Assembly (NCBI GenBank): GCA_014804655.1
Contig: JAAUZK010000007.1
Span: 34,416-76,283 of the forward strand
Origin: Lachnospiraceae bacterium
GTDB lineage: Bacteria > Bacillota > Clostridia > Lachnospirales > Lachnospiraceae
Length of the DNA stretch: 41,868 nucleotides
Reading direction: 5' to 3'
The translations under genes were made by a program, and so were the position numbers. Shown here in pieces: positions 16,904-24,609 of the stretch. Under the pieces are notes generated by a model that saw only the letters and a program-made list of their open reading frames with translations, was not told the origin of the DNA and ran no database searches. Positions within the stretch are counted from its first letter, which is position 1. The number at the start of each line of letters is the position of its first letter.

Positions 16904-17662
16904 ATGCGGGGATTATTGATCAAAGATTTTTACTGCCTGAAAAAGCAACTGATTAATTATGGTTTTATTATTGTCGGAGTGGTTGTTATTTCCATTATGT
17001 TTGTTCTGAGTTATAACTTTGGAAACATTCACGCCGGGTTTGCGGAGATGGTTGATTCCAGTCAGAATACGGAGGCGGATATCGGGCAGATCGCAAGGAA
17101 CGCGATGCTGTTGTTCATGCTGATTCCGATAGCGTGTGCGGCAGATCTGTCTCATCTTTTTACGGACGATGAAAATGCCTCTTTTTATAAGGTGGCCGCA
17201 GCATTTCCGGTTTCGATCGGTAAAAGAGTGGCCTGCAGATTTATATCAGGTTATCTGTATATTGCCATTGGTGTGGCAGTCGATTTGATTATGACGGTCA
17301 TTCTGTCGTCTCTCACAAATATTATTTCTTTCGGGAAGTTTTGCGGCGTGATCGTTACCTTTGCGTCTCTCATACTGATGTATGTCAGTATGGTCATTTT
17401 ACTGGTGTATTTTCTGGGGAGTGGGAAAATCACATATGCCAATGTGATCCCGCTATTAATCGGTATATCTGTCTTTGTTTTTGCTAATTTTGATAAAGTG
17501 AAAGACTTCATGACCAATGTCAATGACAATGCATTGTATGATCAGGTAACAGAATTTATGTTCCATAGGTCATATATTATGTTTATTGCTGCGATCATCG
17601 TTTCCGGCGTGGCTTATCTGGCATCAGTATATATCGCTGGAAGAAAGCGGGGTGTAGCATAA
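16904..17662 (+). CDS. ABC-2 type permease, first subunit
   Basis: 252 aa with about six helices: YGFIIVGVVVISIMFVLSY, MLLFMLIPIACAADL, YIAIGVAVDLIMTVILS, VIVTFASLILMYVSMVILLV, VIPLLIGISVFVFANF and MFIAAIIVSGVAYLASVYIA. It begins MRGLLIKDFYCLKKQL, the amphipathic start seen in ABC-2 permeases of YtrA-controlled operons. GGAGG is 7 nt before the ATG. The stop overlaps the next start by one base (TAATG). It probably forms a heterodimer with the next gene product. Confidence 0.87.
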   Translation: MRGLLIKDFYCLKKQLINYGFIIVGVVVISIMFVLSYNFGNIHAGFAEMVDSSQNTEADIGQIARNAMLLFMLIPIACAADLSHLFTDDENASFYKVAAAFPVSIGKRVACRFISGYLYIAIGVAVDLIMTVILSSLTNIISFGKFCGVIVTFASLILMYVSMVILLVYFLGSGKITYANVIPLLIGISVFVFANFDKVKDFMTNVNDNALYDQVTEFMFHRSYIMFIAAIIVSGVAYLASVYIAGRKRGVA

Positions 17663-18438
17663 TGGCAGGACTGTTATATAAAGATTTTATCGGGATCAAG
17701 GGAAAACGGATCGTGGGAATTCTGGCAGGGTGTACAGTGTTATTTCTAATAGTACGGTTTGTATTTCCCGGCAATGTGACCACAGCTCCGGCGGGAGGTA
17801 TGGCGGAGAGCGAAACAGGAGTTCTTCGGGATTTCCTGCTGGCAACACTACCTATGCTTCTGGTCGTCTGTGGTATAATGCTGCCCTCCACATGGACAGC
17901 CGCCATCTGTAGAAATGATGAGAAAAACAAAACGAAACAGTTTACCGACGCGCTGCCTCTTGATAAAAATGCATATATTGCTTCAAAATACATATTTATC
18001 GGAATCGCCGTCTATGTCCTGTTTTCACTGGAAACAACGTGGATCATTATATTTAACAGTGTGGCAGGGGATAACTTTAGCCGCGAAATATTAGCATATA
18101 TTTCTTCGCTGCTTGCGGCATTTAGCGGTATCTCTCTCTTGCTTGCGGCTATAGAACTGCCCTTCTTTCTTACCCTCGGAGTGAAAAAAGGATACCTGTT
18201 AAAGACTGCCATCTTAGAGGGGATTGCCCTTCTTGTGACAGCGTATCTGCTCTTCGGAAATCTGAGAATTTTTGATAATTTTAATATCTATGTCTTCGCG
18301 AACTGGTGCGAGGATCACTTGGTGATTGTAATGCTTATTTCTATTGTATCACCGGTTGCAGATATTCTCATTTTTTGGCTTTCCTACCGACTTACCTGCC
18401 GTATCAATCAAAACAGGGAGGTAGAAATTGATGGATAG
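17662..18438 (+). CDS. ABC-2 type permease, second subunit
   Basis: 258 aa. The N-terminus MAGLLYKDFIGIKGKRI parallels the upstream permease. About six hydrophobic helices are visible, including IVGILAGCTVLFLIVRFVF, LLATLPMLLVVCGIML, YIFIGIAVYVLFSLETTWII, ISSLLAAFSGISLLLAAIEL and LVIVMLISIVSPVADILIFW. The coding region overlaps the previous stop by 1 nt and the CPBP gene by 8 nt, so all are likely co-translated. Confidence 0.87.
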   Translation: MAGLLYKDFIGIKGKRIVGILAGCTVLFLIVRFVFPGNVTTAPAGGMAESETGVLRDFLLATLPMLLVVCGIMLPSTWTAAICRNDEKNKTKQFTDALPLDKNAYIASKYIFIGIAVYVLFSLETTWIIIFNSVAGDNFSREILAYISSLLAAFSGISLLLAAIELPFFLTLGVKKGYLLKTAILEGIALLVTAYLLFGNLRIFDNFNIYVFANWCEDHLVIVMLISIVSPVADILIFWLSYRLTCRINQNREVEIDG

Positions 18439-19324
18439 AAAAACAGAGACAAAGAGACTCGGGGTTTATCTGGCGCTTGCATTCGGATTAACGTGGATCA
18501 TCTTTTTTATTTATATTCTTTCGGGCAATATCTGGGCAGCAGACGGTGAGATTTCCGGTATGGATCAATTTGTGAGTCTTGGAATGCTTTGTCCGGCTCT
18601 GGCAATGCTGCTTACAAGATATGTGACAAGGGAAGGGTTTGCAGTTACAGGAAAGGACTCTATGCTTCTCGGAATCAATTTTAAAGACGGGAAATGGGTG
18701 TATTTTGCGATTGCTATGTTTCTGCCATGGATCTACATTGAACTTGGCAGTGCCTTGACGCTTCTTATTTCCCCCAATGCTTTTGATCCCCATAATCCGG
18801 AGTTGCTGGGACTTGCAGACAATGAGCGGGCAATCGTTTATATCCAGCCGCTCGCCGCCATTGTCTCCGGCGCGACAGTGTCCTTTGCGGCTTTTGGTGA
18901 AGAAGTCGGATGGCGGGGATACATGCTGCCTAAGATGATAAAACTCTGGGGCATCGGGAAAGCAGTCGTGATCGGCGGAATCATATGGGGGATATGGCAC
19001 TGGCCGCTCACCTATGTCGGGCATAATTTCGGAACGGAATACTTCGGATATCCCTTTACGGGCTTTGCAGCGATGTGCGTACTGTGTATTTTTATGGGAA
19101 TTATCCTTACCTTTGTGACCTGTAAATCCGATTCCATATGGCCGGCAGCGATCCTTCATGCAATCAACAATGCGTCACCATCTGTTCTTCAGTATTTTAT
19201 AAACCATGATAAAATGACCGGGTGGCGTTCCGACAGTGTGGTGTCATTTCTGATCGGTATACTGCCGATGATAGCCGTTGCGATCTATATATTAATAAAG
19301 TGGTTGAAGGCATTTGCGGAATAA
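18431..19324 (+). CDS. CPBP family intramembrane glutamic-type protease
   Basis: 297 aa multi-pass membrane protein. The CPBP motifs are visible: EEVGWRG with Glu157, Glu158 and Arg162; WGIWHWPL with His190; and ILHAINNA with His243 and Asn247. In this family these residues form the intramembrane active site. The ATG at 18431 is preferred over the TTG just before it, with GGGAGG 9 nt upstream. It overlaps the second permease by 8 nt and closes the GntR-ABC operon. CPBP proteins often sit in bacteriocin-immunity or export operons, so a role in peptide resistance or processing is plausible. Confidence 0.9.
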   Translation: MDRKTETKRLGVYLALAFGLTWIIFFIYILSGNIWAADGEISGMDQFVSLGMLCPALAMLLTRYVTREGFAVTGKDSMLLGINFKDGKWVYFAIAMFLPWIYIELGSALTLLISPNAFDPHNPELLGLADNERAIVYIQPLAAIVSGATVSFAAFGEEVGWRGYMLPKMIKLWGIGKAVVIGGIIWGIWHWPLTYVGHNFGTEYFGYPFTGFAAMCVLCIFMGIILTFVTCKSDSIWPAAILHAINNASPSVLQYFINHDKMTGWRSDSVVSFLIGILPMIAVAIYILIKWLKAFAE

Positions 19325-19348
19325 GAGGTATGTAGGCTTATTATATAC

Positions 19349-20530
19349 TCACAATTCTTTCAGCAGATCCCCCAATCTGCGAATCCCTTCCTCAATGGTT
19401 TCACAATCCGCATTAGTGTAGTTAAGACGCATGGTATTGGCATTTTCGACACCGATATAGAAAGGGGCGCCCGGAACAAACGCAACTTTTTTCTCCAAGG
19501 CCTTCGGGAACAGGGACATGGCGCTAACACCCTCCGGAAGCGTTACCCAGAGAAACATCCCACCGTGTGGTTTCGTATACTTTACCGCGGACGGAAAATA
19601 TCGATCCATGGCGTCCATCATTGCTTGCGCCTGTTTTTGATACAGCGCTTTTATCTTCGCGATATGCATATCCAGATCGTAATTAATCAGATAATCCCAG
19701 ATCAAATACTGGGAAAAGATATTCGTGTGCAGATCGCCTGCCTCTTTTGCGACAGATATATATTTCAGCAATTCCTTATTCTCAGAAATGATAAAACCTG
19801 TACGCATACCCGGAGTAACCGTCTTGGAAAAAGTTCCGAGCAGAATACTGTTCGGCAGTTTTCCGGTGCCAATGTAAGGCAGGCGTTCACCGTCAAAACG
19901 CAATTCGCCGTATGGATCATCCTCAATCAAAACAACCTCCCGGTCTTTTAGAATTTCATAAATCTGCTTCCGATTTTCGGCAGAATAGGTGAGTCCCGTA
20001 GGATTTTGAAAATCAGGAATTGCGTAGATGAACTTAACCAGATTCTGCAATGCTTTCTCAAGCTGTTCCAAGTCCATCCCATCCTCTGTCAATTCCACCG
20101 GATAAAATACCGGCTGCTGCATGGAAAATGCCTGTATTGCCGCAAGGTAAGTCGGTTTCTCAACAATTACGCCATCCCCCTTATCAAGCAGAACCTTTCC
20201 GATCAGGTCAAGAGCCTGCTGGGAGCCGGTGGTAATAATAATATTGTCTATCGTAAGAGTAAGACCAAAAATCCGGTTGTATCTGTCCGCTATATACTGT
20301 CGAAGTTCCGGCAGTCCGGCCGTGATCGAGTATTGGAACACACTGCTTCCGTATGTTTTCACAATGCGATTCATAGATTCCAAAAGCTCCTCCTGCGGAA
20401 AAGAGATTGGGTTCGGAAGACCGCCCGCAAAGGAGATAACGTCCGGATCGGAAGCGGCTTTTAGAATACCTCTGACAAAAGACGGTGGAGTTGCTTTGAT
20501 ACCTTCGGATAATAAATTTTCTATGCTCAT
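19349..20530 (-). CDS. PLP-dependent class I aminotransferase (LysN/2-aminoadipate-like)
   Basis: 393 aa fold-type I aminotransferase. FAGGLPNPISFP, QYSITAGLPELRQYIADRY, DFQNPTG (Asn176), IEDDPYGELRF (Asp204, Tyr207) and GTFSKTVTPGMRTG with Schiff-base Lys236 are visible. This is the group related to 2-aminoadipate, aromatic and branched-chain aminotransferases that lack the N-terminal HTH of MocR. Substrate specificity cannot be read. The ATG at 20530 is preferred to the GTG at 20539 because GAGG lies 8 nt before it and overlaps the GTG. It is divergent from the MocR gene. Confidence 0.9.
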   Translation of the reverse strand: MSIENLLSEGIKATPPSFVRGILKAASDPDVISFAGGLPNPISFPQEELLESMNRIVKTYGSSVFQYSITAGLPELRQYIADRYNRIFGLTLTIDNIIITTGSQQALDLIGKVLLDKGDGVIVEKPTYLAAIQAFSMQQPVFYPVELTEDGMDLEQLEKALQNLVKFIYAIPDFQNPTGLTYSAENRKQIYEILKDREVVLIEDDPYGELRFDGERLPYIGTGKLPNSILLGTFSKTVTPGMRTGFIISENKELLKYISVAKEAGDLHTNIFSQYLIWDYLINYDLDMHIAKIKALYQKQAQAMMDAMDRYFPSAVKYTKPHGGMFLWVTLPEGVSAMSLFPKALEKKVAFVPGAPFYIGVENANTMRLNYTNADCETIEEGIRRLGDLLKEL

Positions 20531-20574
20531 GCCTGACACCTCAATTTAGTTAAATGACGTATTTGCTTGTTTTC

Positions 20575-20635
20575 AATCATAATCTTGAGGCTAAAAGAAA
20601 ACAATGTTAAAATTGTATGGCAGACAATTATGATT
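20575..20635. promoter_or_regulatory. Inverted repeats in the divergent aminotransferase/MocR intergenic region
   Basis: AATCATAAT (20575-20583) and its exact complement ATTATGATT (20627-20635) flank the middle of the gap. A second pair, AATTGT (20611-20616) and ACAATT (20624-20629), lies inside. The placement between divergent starts fits an operator for the MocR regulator. The direct-repeat arrangement often described for MocR sites was not obvious. Confidence 0.35.
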
Positions 20636-20678
20636 ATTGCTGTAATACATTTTATGCTGAAAGGACAGGTATGCTTTT

Positions 20679-22061
20679 ATGCCGGTAAATTCATTTGACA
20701 ACTATCCGATGAGTTGGAAACCCGATTTAAGTAAAATAAAAGGTACAAAATACATTGCCCTGGCGGAACTATTGGAAAGCGATATTAAAAGTGGAAAACT
20801 GAAAGCCGGAACAAAGCTTCCGCCTCAACGAGAACTTGCTGATTATTTGGATCTGAATTTAAGTACCATATCTAAAGTTTATAAATTATGCGGACAGAAA
20901 GGCTTACTCTCATCATCCGTCGGAAACGGCACTTACGTTTCTTCCGATGCCACCGCCGAACCGATGTTGCTCTGCGGAAAAGAGGACTCGTATATCATAG
21001 AGATGGGCGCGATCGTTCCTTTTGTGACAAGCAATTTGAAAGTGAAGCAATATACGGAAAGTCTGATGAAGAAACCGGACGCTCTGAATCTGTTTTCCTA
21101 CGGAGCGCCTGAGGGAACTAAAAGACAGCGCGAAGCAGGCGCAGCATGGCTACAAAAATCAGGATTTTATACAGATGTGAAGCACATTGTTCCTGCCGCC
21201 GGAGGACAGAATGCGCTTACGGCCGCACTGGGAGCATTCTTTAAAACCGGTGAAAAAATCGGAACAGAACCGATGACTTATACCGGTGTGAAAACAGCGG
21301 CGAAACTATTCGGAATTCACCTATTACCTGTCCGAAGCTGCCAGAATGAAATAACAGAAGAGGGAATCCGCTATGCGGTACAAAACGAAAATATAAAGGG
21401 GCTTTATGTCATACCCGATTATCAGAATCCAACGTCGCATATCATGTCACTCGAAACAAGAAAAATGATTGCAAGAATAGCCCTCGAGGAAAATCTGCTT
21501 ATTATAGAAGACGGCATCAATAACCTTTTAGAGCAAAATCCAATGCCGCCGATTGCCTCCTTTGCACCGGAGCAGGTGGTATATATATCAAGCCTCTCTA
21601 AGACTGTTTCACCGGGACTAAGAACTGCATTTATTCACGTCCCTGAGCACCTTCATGACAAGCTGGTAGCAACGCTATATTCCATGAATATTTCCATTTC
21701 ACCGCTGCTTGCAACGGTTTCTGCCGCTTTGATCGAAGACGGCGCTGCAGACGAGATACTTGCCGAACGCCAAAAGGGAATTATCGAACGAAATCTTATG
21801 GTCAATGAAATATTGGATGGATTTGTTGTGCCAAGCGAGCTAACGTCACCGCTTCGATATATACGGTTACCGGAACATTTTACCGGAAAAAGTTTTGAGA
21901 TCTGCGCCAAACAAGCGGGTGTAGAAGTTTACGGGGCGGAACGTTTTTCCGTAGGGAATAAGGTGCCTGAAAAGACGGTTCGGATCTCCGTAACAACGCC
22001 GCCGTCTGTAGACGTCCTGACAGACGGTCTGGAACGCTTAAGAGGGCTGCTTGGACAGTAG
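20679..22061 (+). CDS. MocR/PdxR-type regulator (GntR HTH fused to aminotransferase fold)
   Basis: 460 aa. A winged HTH (about 22-90: KYIALAELLESDIKSGKLKAGTKLPPQRELADYL) is followed by a fold-type I aminotransferase domain with Asn250 in DYQNPT and Lys308 in SLSKTVSPGLRT for PLP. The Asp-x-x-Tyr motif reads EDGIN (277-281), so the cofactor-contacting Tyr is replaced by Asn, which argues for sensing rather than catalysis. The ATG at 20679 is 13 nt from AAAGGA. A closer ATG at 20671 opens only a five-codon out-of-frame peptide, and residue Met11 is an alternative start. It likely regulates the divergent aminotransferase gene. Confidence 0.87.
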   Translation: MPVNSFDNYPMSWKPDLSKIKGTKYIALAELLESDIKSGKLKAGTKLPPQRELADYLDLNLSTISKVYKLCGQKGLLSSSVGNGTYVSSDATAEPMLLCGKEDSYIIEMGAIVPFVTSNLKVKQYTESLMKKPDALNLFSYGAPEGTKRQREAGAAWLQKSGFYTDVKHIVPAAGGQNALTAALGAFFKTGEKIGTEPMTYTGVKTAAKLFGIHLLPVRSCQNEITEEGIRYAVQNENIKGLYVIPDYQNPTSHIMSLETRKMIARIALEENLLIIEDGINNLLEQNPMPPIASFAPEQVVYISSLSKTVSPGLRTAFIHVPEHLHDKLVATLYSMNISISPLLATVSAALIEDGAADEILAERQKGIIERNLMVNEILDGFVVPSELTSPLRYIRLPEHFTGKSFEICAKQAGVEVYGAERFSVGNKVPEKTVRISVTTPPSVDVLTDGLERLRGLLGQ

Positions 22062-22091
22062 CAGAAAATAACGACATTTTTCCCGAAAGCA

Positions 22092-22325
22092 GTGTCGACA
22101 CATGCGAGATTTCGTTTGGCAACTGAGGAAACACAGCTTTTGGTATGTCTGATCGTTAATCTTGCAACCGGAGCTGTTCTGGACACTTGGCACATTTACC
22201 GCCGGCCTGCCTTTTGGCGAATTGCACCTGTGATTTCGCTGCCGATTCTGGCACTGATATGGCTTCTGTTCCTGTTCATCCGCTACACGAAAACAGATGC
22301 ATTGGTTAAGGCAGGAATACGCACA
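22092..22325 (+). pseudogene. Remnant of a membrane protein gene
   Basis: An open frame with gene-like codon use but no credible start or ribosome binding site encodes a hydrophobic segment (WRIAPVISLPILALIWLLFL) flanked by charged loops, ending near LVKAGI before it runs into the 3' end of the convergent AraC gene. It looks like the C-terminal piece of a small membrane protein whose 5' part is gone. The family was not recognised. Confidence 0.3.
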
Positions 22326-22329
22326 TCGG

Positions 22330-23181
22330 TTATGCCTTTTTCTTTGTTACGGGTATCCATACCTCATATTGTGCGTTCTGCGGGTCCGGATTCAAGTAAA
22401 CCTCAATATCAGGGGCATTGGCATATTCATATCCGGAGGTCGGAAGCCACTCTGTTATAATCCGCTGCTCCAATTCCTGTATAGACTGATTTGTACCTGT
22501 TCCGGAAAAGATTGCCCAAGTAGATGCCGGCACGGTATATTCTTCAAACTCATCACTTGCCTTTGTACTGGAAACGGCAATAAAATATTTCCACTGTTCT
22601 TCATCATTGCAGGCACTCACGCCCAAAAGTCCCATTGGCGGCGTATCCATCATTCCTGCCAATCTCTGTATTGTTCCATTTACAGACGCCTCCTGCCACA
22701 TCTTAGGCACAACCATAAAGTTATTCTCGATTTCCTTATCAAGCGGTGCAGATACACCAATAATGCGGAATGCTTCTTTTGTCTCAATTCTATAATTCAT
22801 TTCTGTCGCTCCTTTTACAGTAATTTTAAACACAATGGGGGAAAAAGATTTCACGGATACGCCCTCATCTTTAACAGACGAAGGAGCTACCCCATGAAAA
22901 GACTGAAACGCTCTGTTAAATGCAGTCGGGGAACGGTAGCCATATTTCTCTGCAATATCAACAATCCGTTCATCTCCTCCCTGCAGGTCCACCGCCGCTA
23001 AAGACATTTTTCTTCTTCGGATATACTCTGCCAGAGTGATCCCCGCCATGTAAGTAAACATCCTCTGATAATGATAGGTGGAGCAGCAGGCAATTCGCCC
23101 AAGCTGTTCATAATCAATTTCGCCCGTCAAATGTTCCTCAATATAGTTCATACTTTGATTCAGTTTTTCAACCCATTCCAT
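22330..23181 (-). CDS. AraC family regulator with GyrI-like effector domain
   Basis: 283 aa. An N-terminal double HTH (about 1-110: LNQSMNYIEEHLTGEIDYEQLGRIA, then ITLAEYIRRRKMSLAAVDLQ and the second helix-turn-helix RIVDIAEKYGYRSPTAFNRAF) precedes a GyrI/effector-binding domain (about 125-280) ending in EVYLNPDPQNAQYEVWIPV. This arrangement is that of small-molecule-responsive regulators of the Rob/SAV type. The ATG at 23181 follows AAGGAGG closely; an upstream in-frame ATG at 23202 would include that site. No obvious target gene is linked. Confidence 0.9.
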   Translation of the reverse strand: MEWVEKLNQSMNYIEEHLTGEIDYEQLGRIACCSTYHYQRMFTYMAGITLAEYIRRRKMSLAAVDLQGGDERIVDIAEKYGYRSPTAFNRAFQSFHGVAPSSVKDEGVSVKSFSPIVFKITVKGATEMNYRIETKEAFRIIGVSAPLDKEIENNFMVVPKMWQEASVNGTIQRLAGMMDTPPMGLLGVSACNDEEQWKYFIAVSSTKASDEFEEYTVPASTWAIFSGTGTNQSIQELEQRIITEWLPTSGYEYANAPDIEVYLNPDPQNAQYEVWIPVTKKKA

Positions 23182-23215
23182 GAGATACCTCCTTATCCGC
23201 ACATATTGGACTATA

Positions 23216-23342
23216 CGGGAAACCCGAACTCCGCTTCGCTACGTTTGGGTAGCGGAAAGCCTCACCTTTGGTTCGGCTTTCCTTTATTATAAAGCTTCTG
23301 CCCTTATTTTTCCTCTCTATCCTTGCACAAAAAAGAGAGGAA
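23216..23342. other. Hairpin cluster in AraC/DUF5131 gap
   Basis: Three small stems occur in 166 bp: ACCCGAA/TTTGGGT (near 23222-23250); GGAAAGCC (23254-23261) with GGCTTTCC (23275-23282), perfect and followed by TTTATTAT on the plus strand; and TTCCTCTC (23310-23317) with GAGAGGAA (23335-23342). No plus-strand gene precedes the second stem, so a terminator role is uncertain. The third sits just past the stop of the minus-strand DUF5131 gene. Confidence 0.4.
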
Positions 23343-23347
23343 GTTAT

Positions 23348-24055
23348 TCAACAATTGATATTTGCTTTTCTTGCCTGGCTGCACAAGTCATGAGTTGACA
23401 AGGTGTAACTCTTTCCGTCCTTGATGAAATGTGTCCCACACTGCCGGAACTCAAAATGTACTTTGTGGGCGATACATTGCTCCCGTATAGAAAGCACCCA
23501 CGCATAATCAAGCGGTCTGGCATTTCTGTCTGACTCGCCGCCTACTACGACTAATTCAACGTTATCAAGATAGGCGGTAAGGTTTATTTCCTCAATCAAT
23601 GGCTGACAGATAATATTTTTATGCTTTATAGGCAATTCATTGAAGATGGAAAGCCTGTAATCAGCCCTGTCCTGATTTTCTACCGTACATCCAACTGTGA
23701 CATTATCGTATCCACCGTCCCAGTCCTCCGGGATACAATCCATAAACCGCTCAATACGCTTTGTCAAAAACAGAAAGTGCAGGTCAGAACGTTCCCGTAT
23801 CATCTGCCAGCATTCAGAACGCCATTCATCAGCATCCTTAACCAGAAAATCCGTGGAGAAGCATAAGTTTACGGTCTGTCCCGATTTAATTTTGTATGCT
23901 CCCGATTTATTTTGAGCAATAGGGGCGTAGAAGTTATTCGTCTTTACAATATTGTTCGTATCAATTCCACGCTTGTAATCACCTTTATGGATATAGCAGT
24001 ATTTACATCCTTCGCTATGTTTGTGGCAGCCACGCCACGGATTCCACATTGCCAT
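23348..24055 (-). CDS. DUF5131 family protein (phage Gp37/Gp68-like, radical-SAM-like)
   Basis: 235 aa. It starts MAMWNPWRGCHKHSEGCKYC, where Cys10, Cys17 and Cys20 form the family's N-terminal cluster (C-x6-C-x2-C). FSTDFLVKDADEWRSECW, LFLTKRIERF, VTVGCTVENQDRADYRL and VVVGGESDRNARPLDYAWV are further DUF5131 landmarks. The family is named after phage proteins gp37/gp68 and is probably radical-SAM related; its reaction is not known to me. AAAGGA lies 7 nt before the ATG. No phage genes surround it. Confidence 0.85.
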   Translation of the reverse strand: MAMWNPWRGCHKHSEGCKYCYIHKGDYKRGIDTNNIVKTNNFYAPIAQNKSGAYKIKSGQTVNLCFSTDFLVKDADEWRSECWQMIRERSDLHFLFLTKRIERFMDCIPEDWDGGYDNVTVGCTVENQDRADYRLSIFNELPIKHKNIICQPLIEEINLTAYLDNVELVVVGGESDRNARPLDYAWVLSIREQCIAHKVHFEFRQCGTHFIKDGKSYTLSTHDLCSQARKANINC

Positions 24056-24124
24056 AATTACATCCTTTCATCTTTAAAACTACCTCACTGATAACACCAT
24101 CTAATTTCTTCATAATAAAATATT

Positions 24125-24156
24125 AACCGCCACACGGACCTAATGGTGTGACGGTT
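24125..24156 (-). terminator. Possible terminator downstream of the TfoX_C gene
   Basis: AACCGCCACAC (24125-24135) pairs with GGTGTGACGGTT (24145-24156) with wobble. On the minus strand the stem is followed by the T-rich AATATTTTATT. It is about 80 bp beyond the TfoX_C stop. The U-tract is weak. Confidence 0.35.
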
Positions 24157-24236
24157 GATAACTCAGGACATTAAGATCAAATTCTTTGAAGTTTTTATAC
24201 TTAAGATTATAATAATTTCAAGTATAAAACACAATT

Positions 24237-24494
24237 TCATTTCTTTAAAAAGTCACTGAATTCTTTCAGTTCTTTTCTCTTATCTTCCGGCAGACAGTTG
24301 TATTCTATGTTATGGACCGCTCCCTCTAACGTATATAGATGTACCAGACAGACATTCGGATAGGCTTGTTTTAATTTCATAAACGCTTCTTTGGAACCTA
24401 ATTCAATCAGTTTCTCCGGCGAATCAATACCGACGGATGTCAGCTTTCTTTCCATTTCTTTACCAATATTCATCATTGATGTTAGTTCTGACAT
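24237..24494 (-). CDS. TfoX C-terminal-domain protein
   Basis: 85 aa. MSELTSMMNIGKEMERKLTS, then VGIDSPEKLIELGSKEAFMKL, LVHLYTLEGAVHNI and LPEDKRKELKEFSDFLK are features of the stand-alone TfoX/Sxy C-terminal domain, a small helical domain found alone in many Firmicutes. In gammaproteobacteria the full protein controls competence, but here no such role can be claimed. The ATG at 24494 follows GGAGG closely. It is 115 bp downstream of the AAA/DUF4143 gene on the same strand. Confidence 0.85.
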   Translation of the reverse strand: MSELTSMMNIGKEMERKLTSVGIDSPEKLIELGSKEAFMKLKQAYPNVCLVHLYTLEGAVHNIEYNCLPEDKRKELKEFSDFLKK

Positions 24495-24609
24495 AGTTTT
24501 TCCTCCATATATTTGGAAACTATACAAAAAATATAACACAAAACATACAAAGAAACATACTACGGATGAATGTCTGCCTTTGACAATATTTAGATCCTCA
24601 ATGGCTTCA

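Noticed and set aside
18488..19159. 223-codon minus-strand frame inside the CPBP protease gene
   Set aside because: Antisense shadow of a well-supported gene, rich in His, Lys and Pro, with no domain features.
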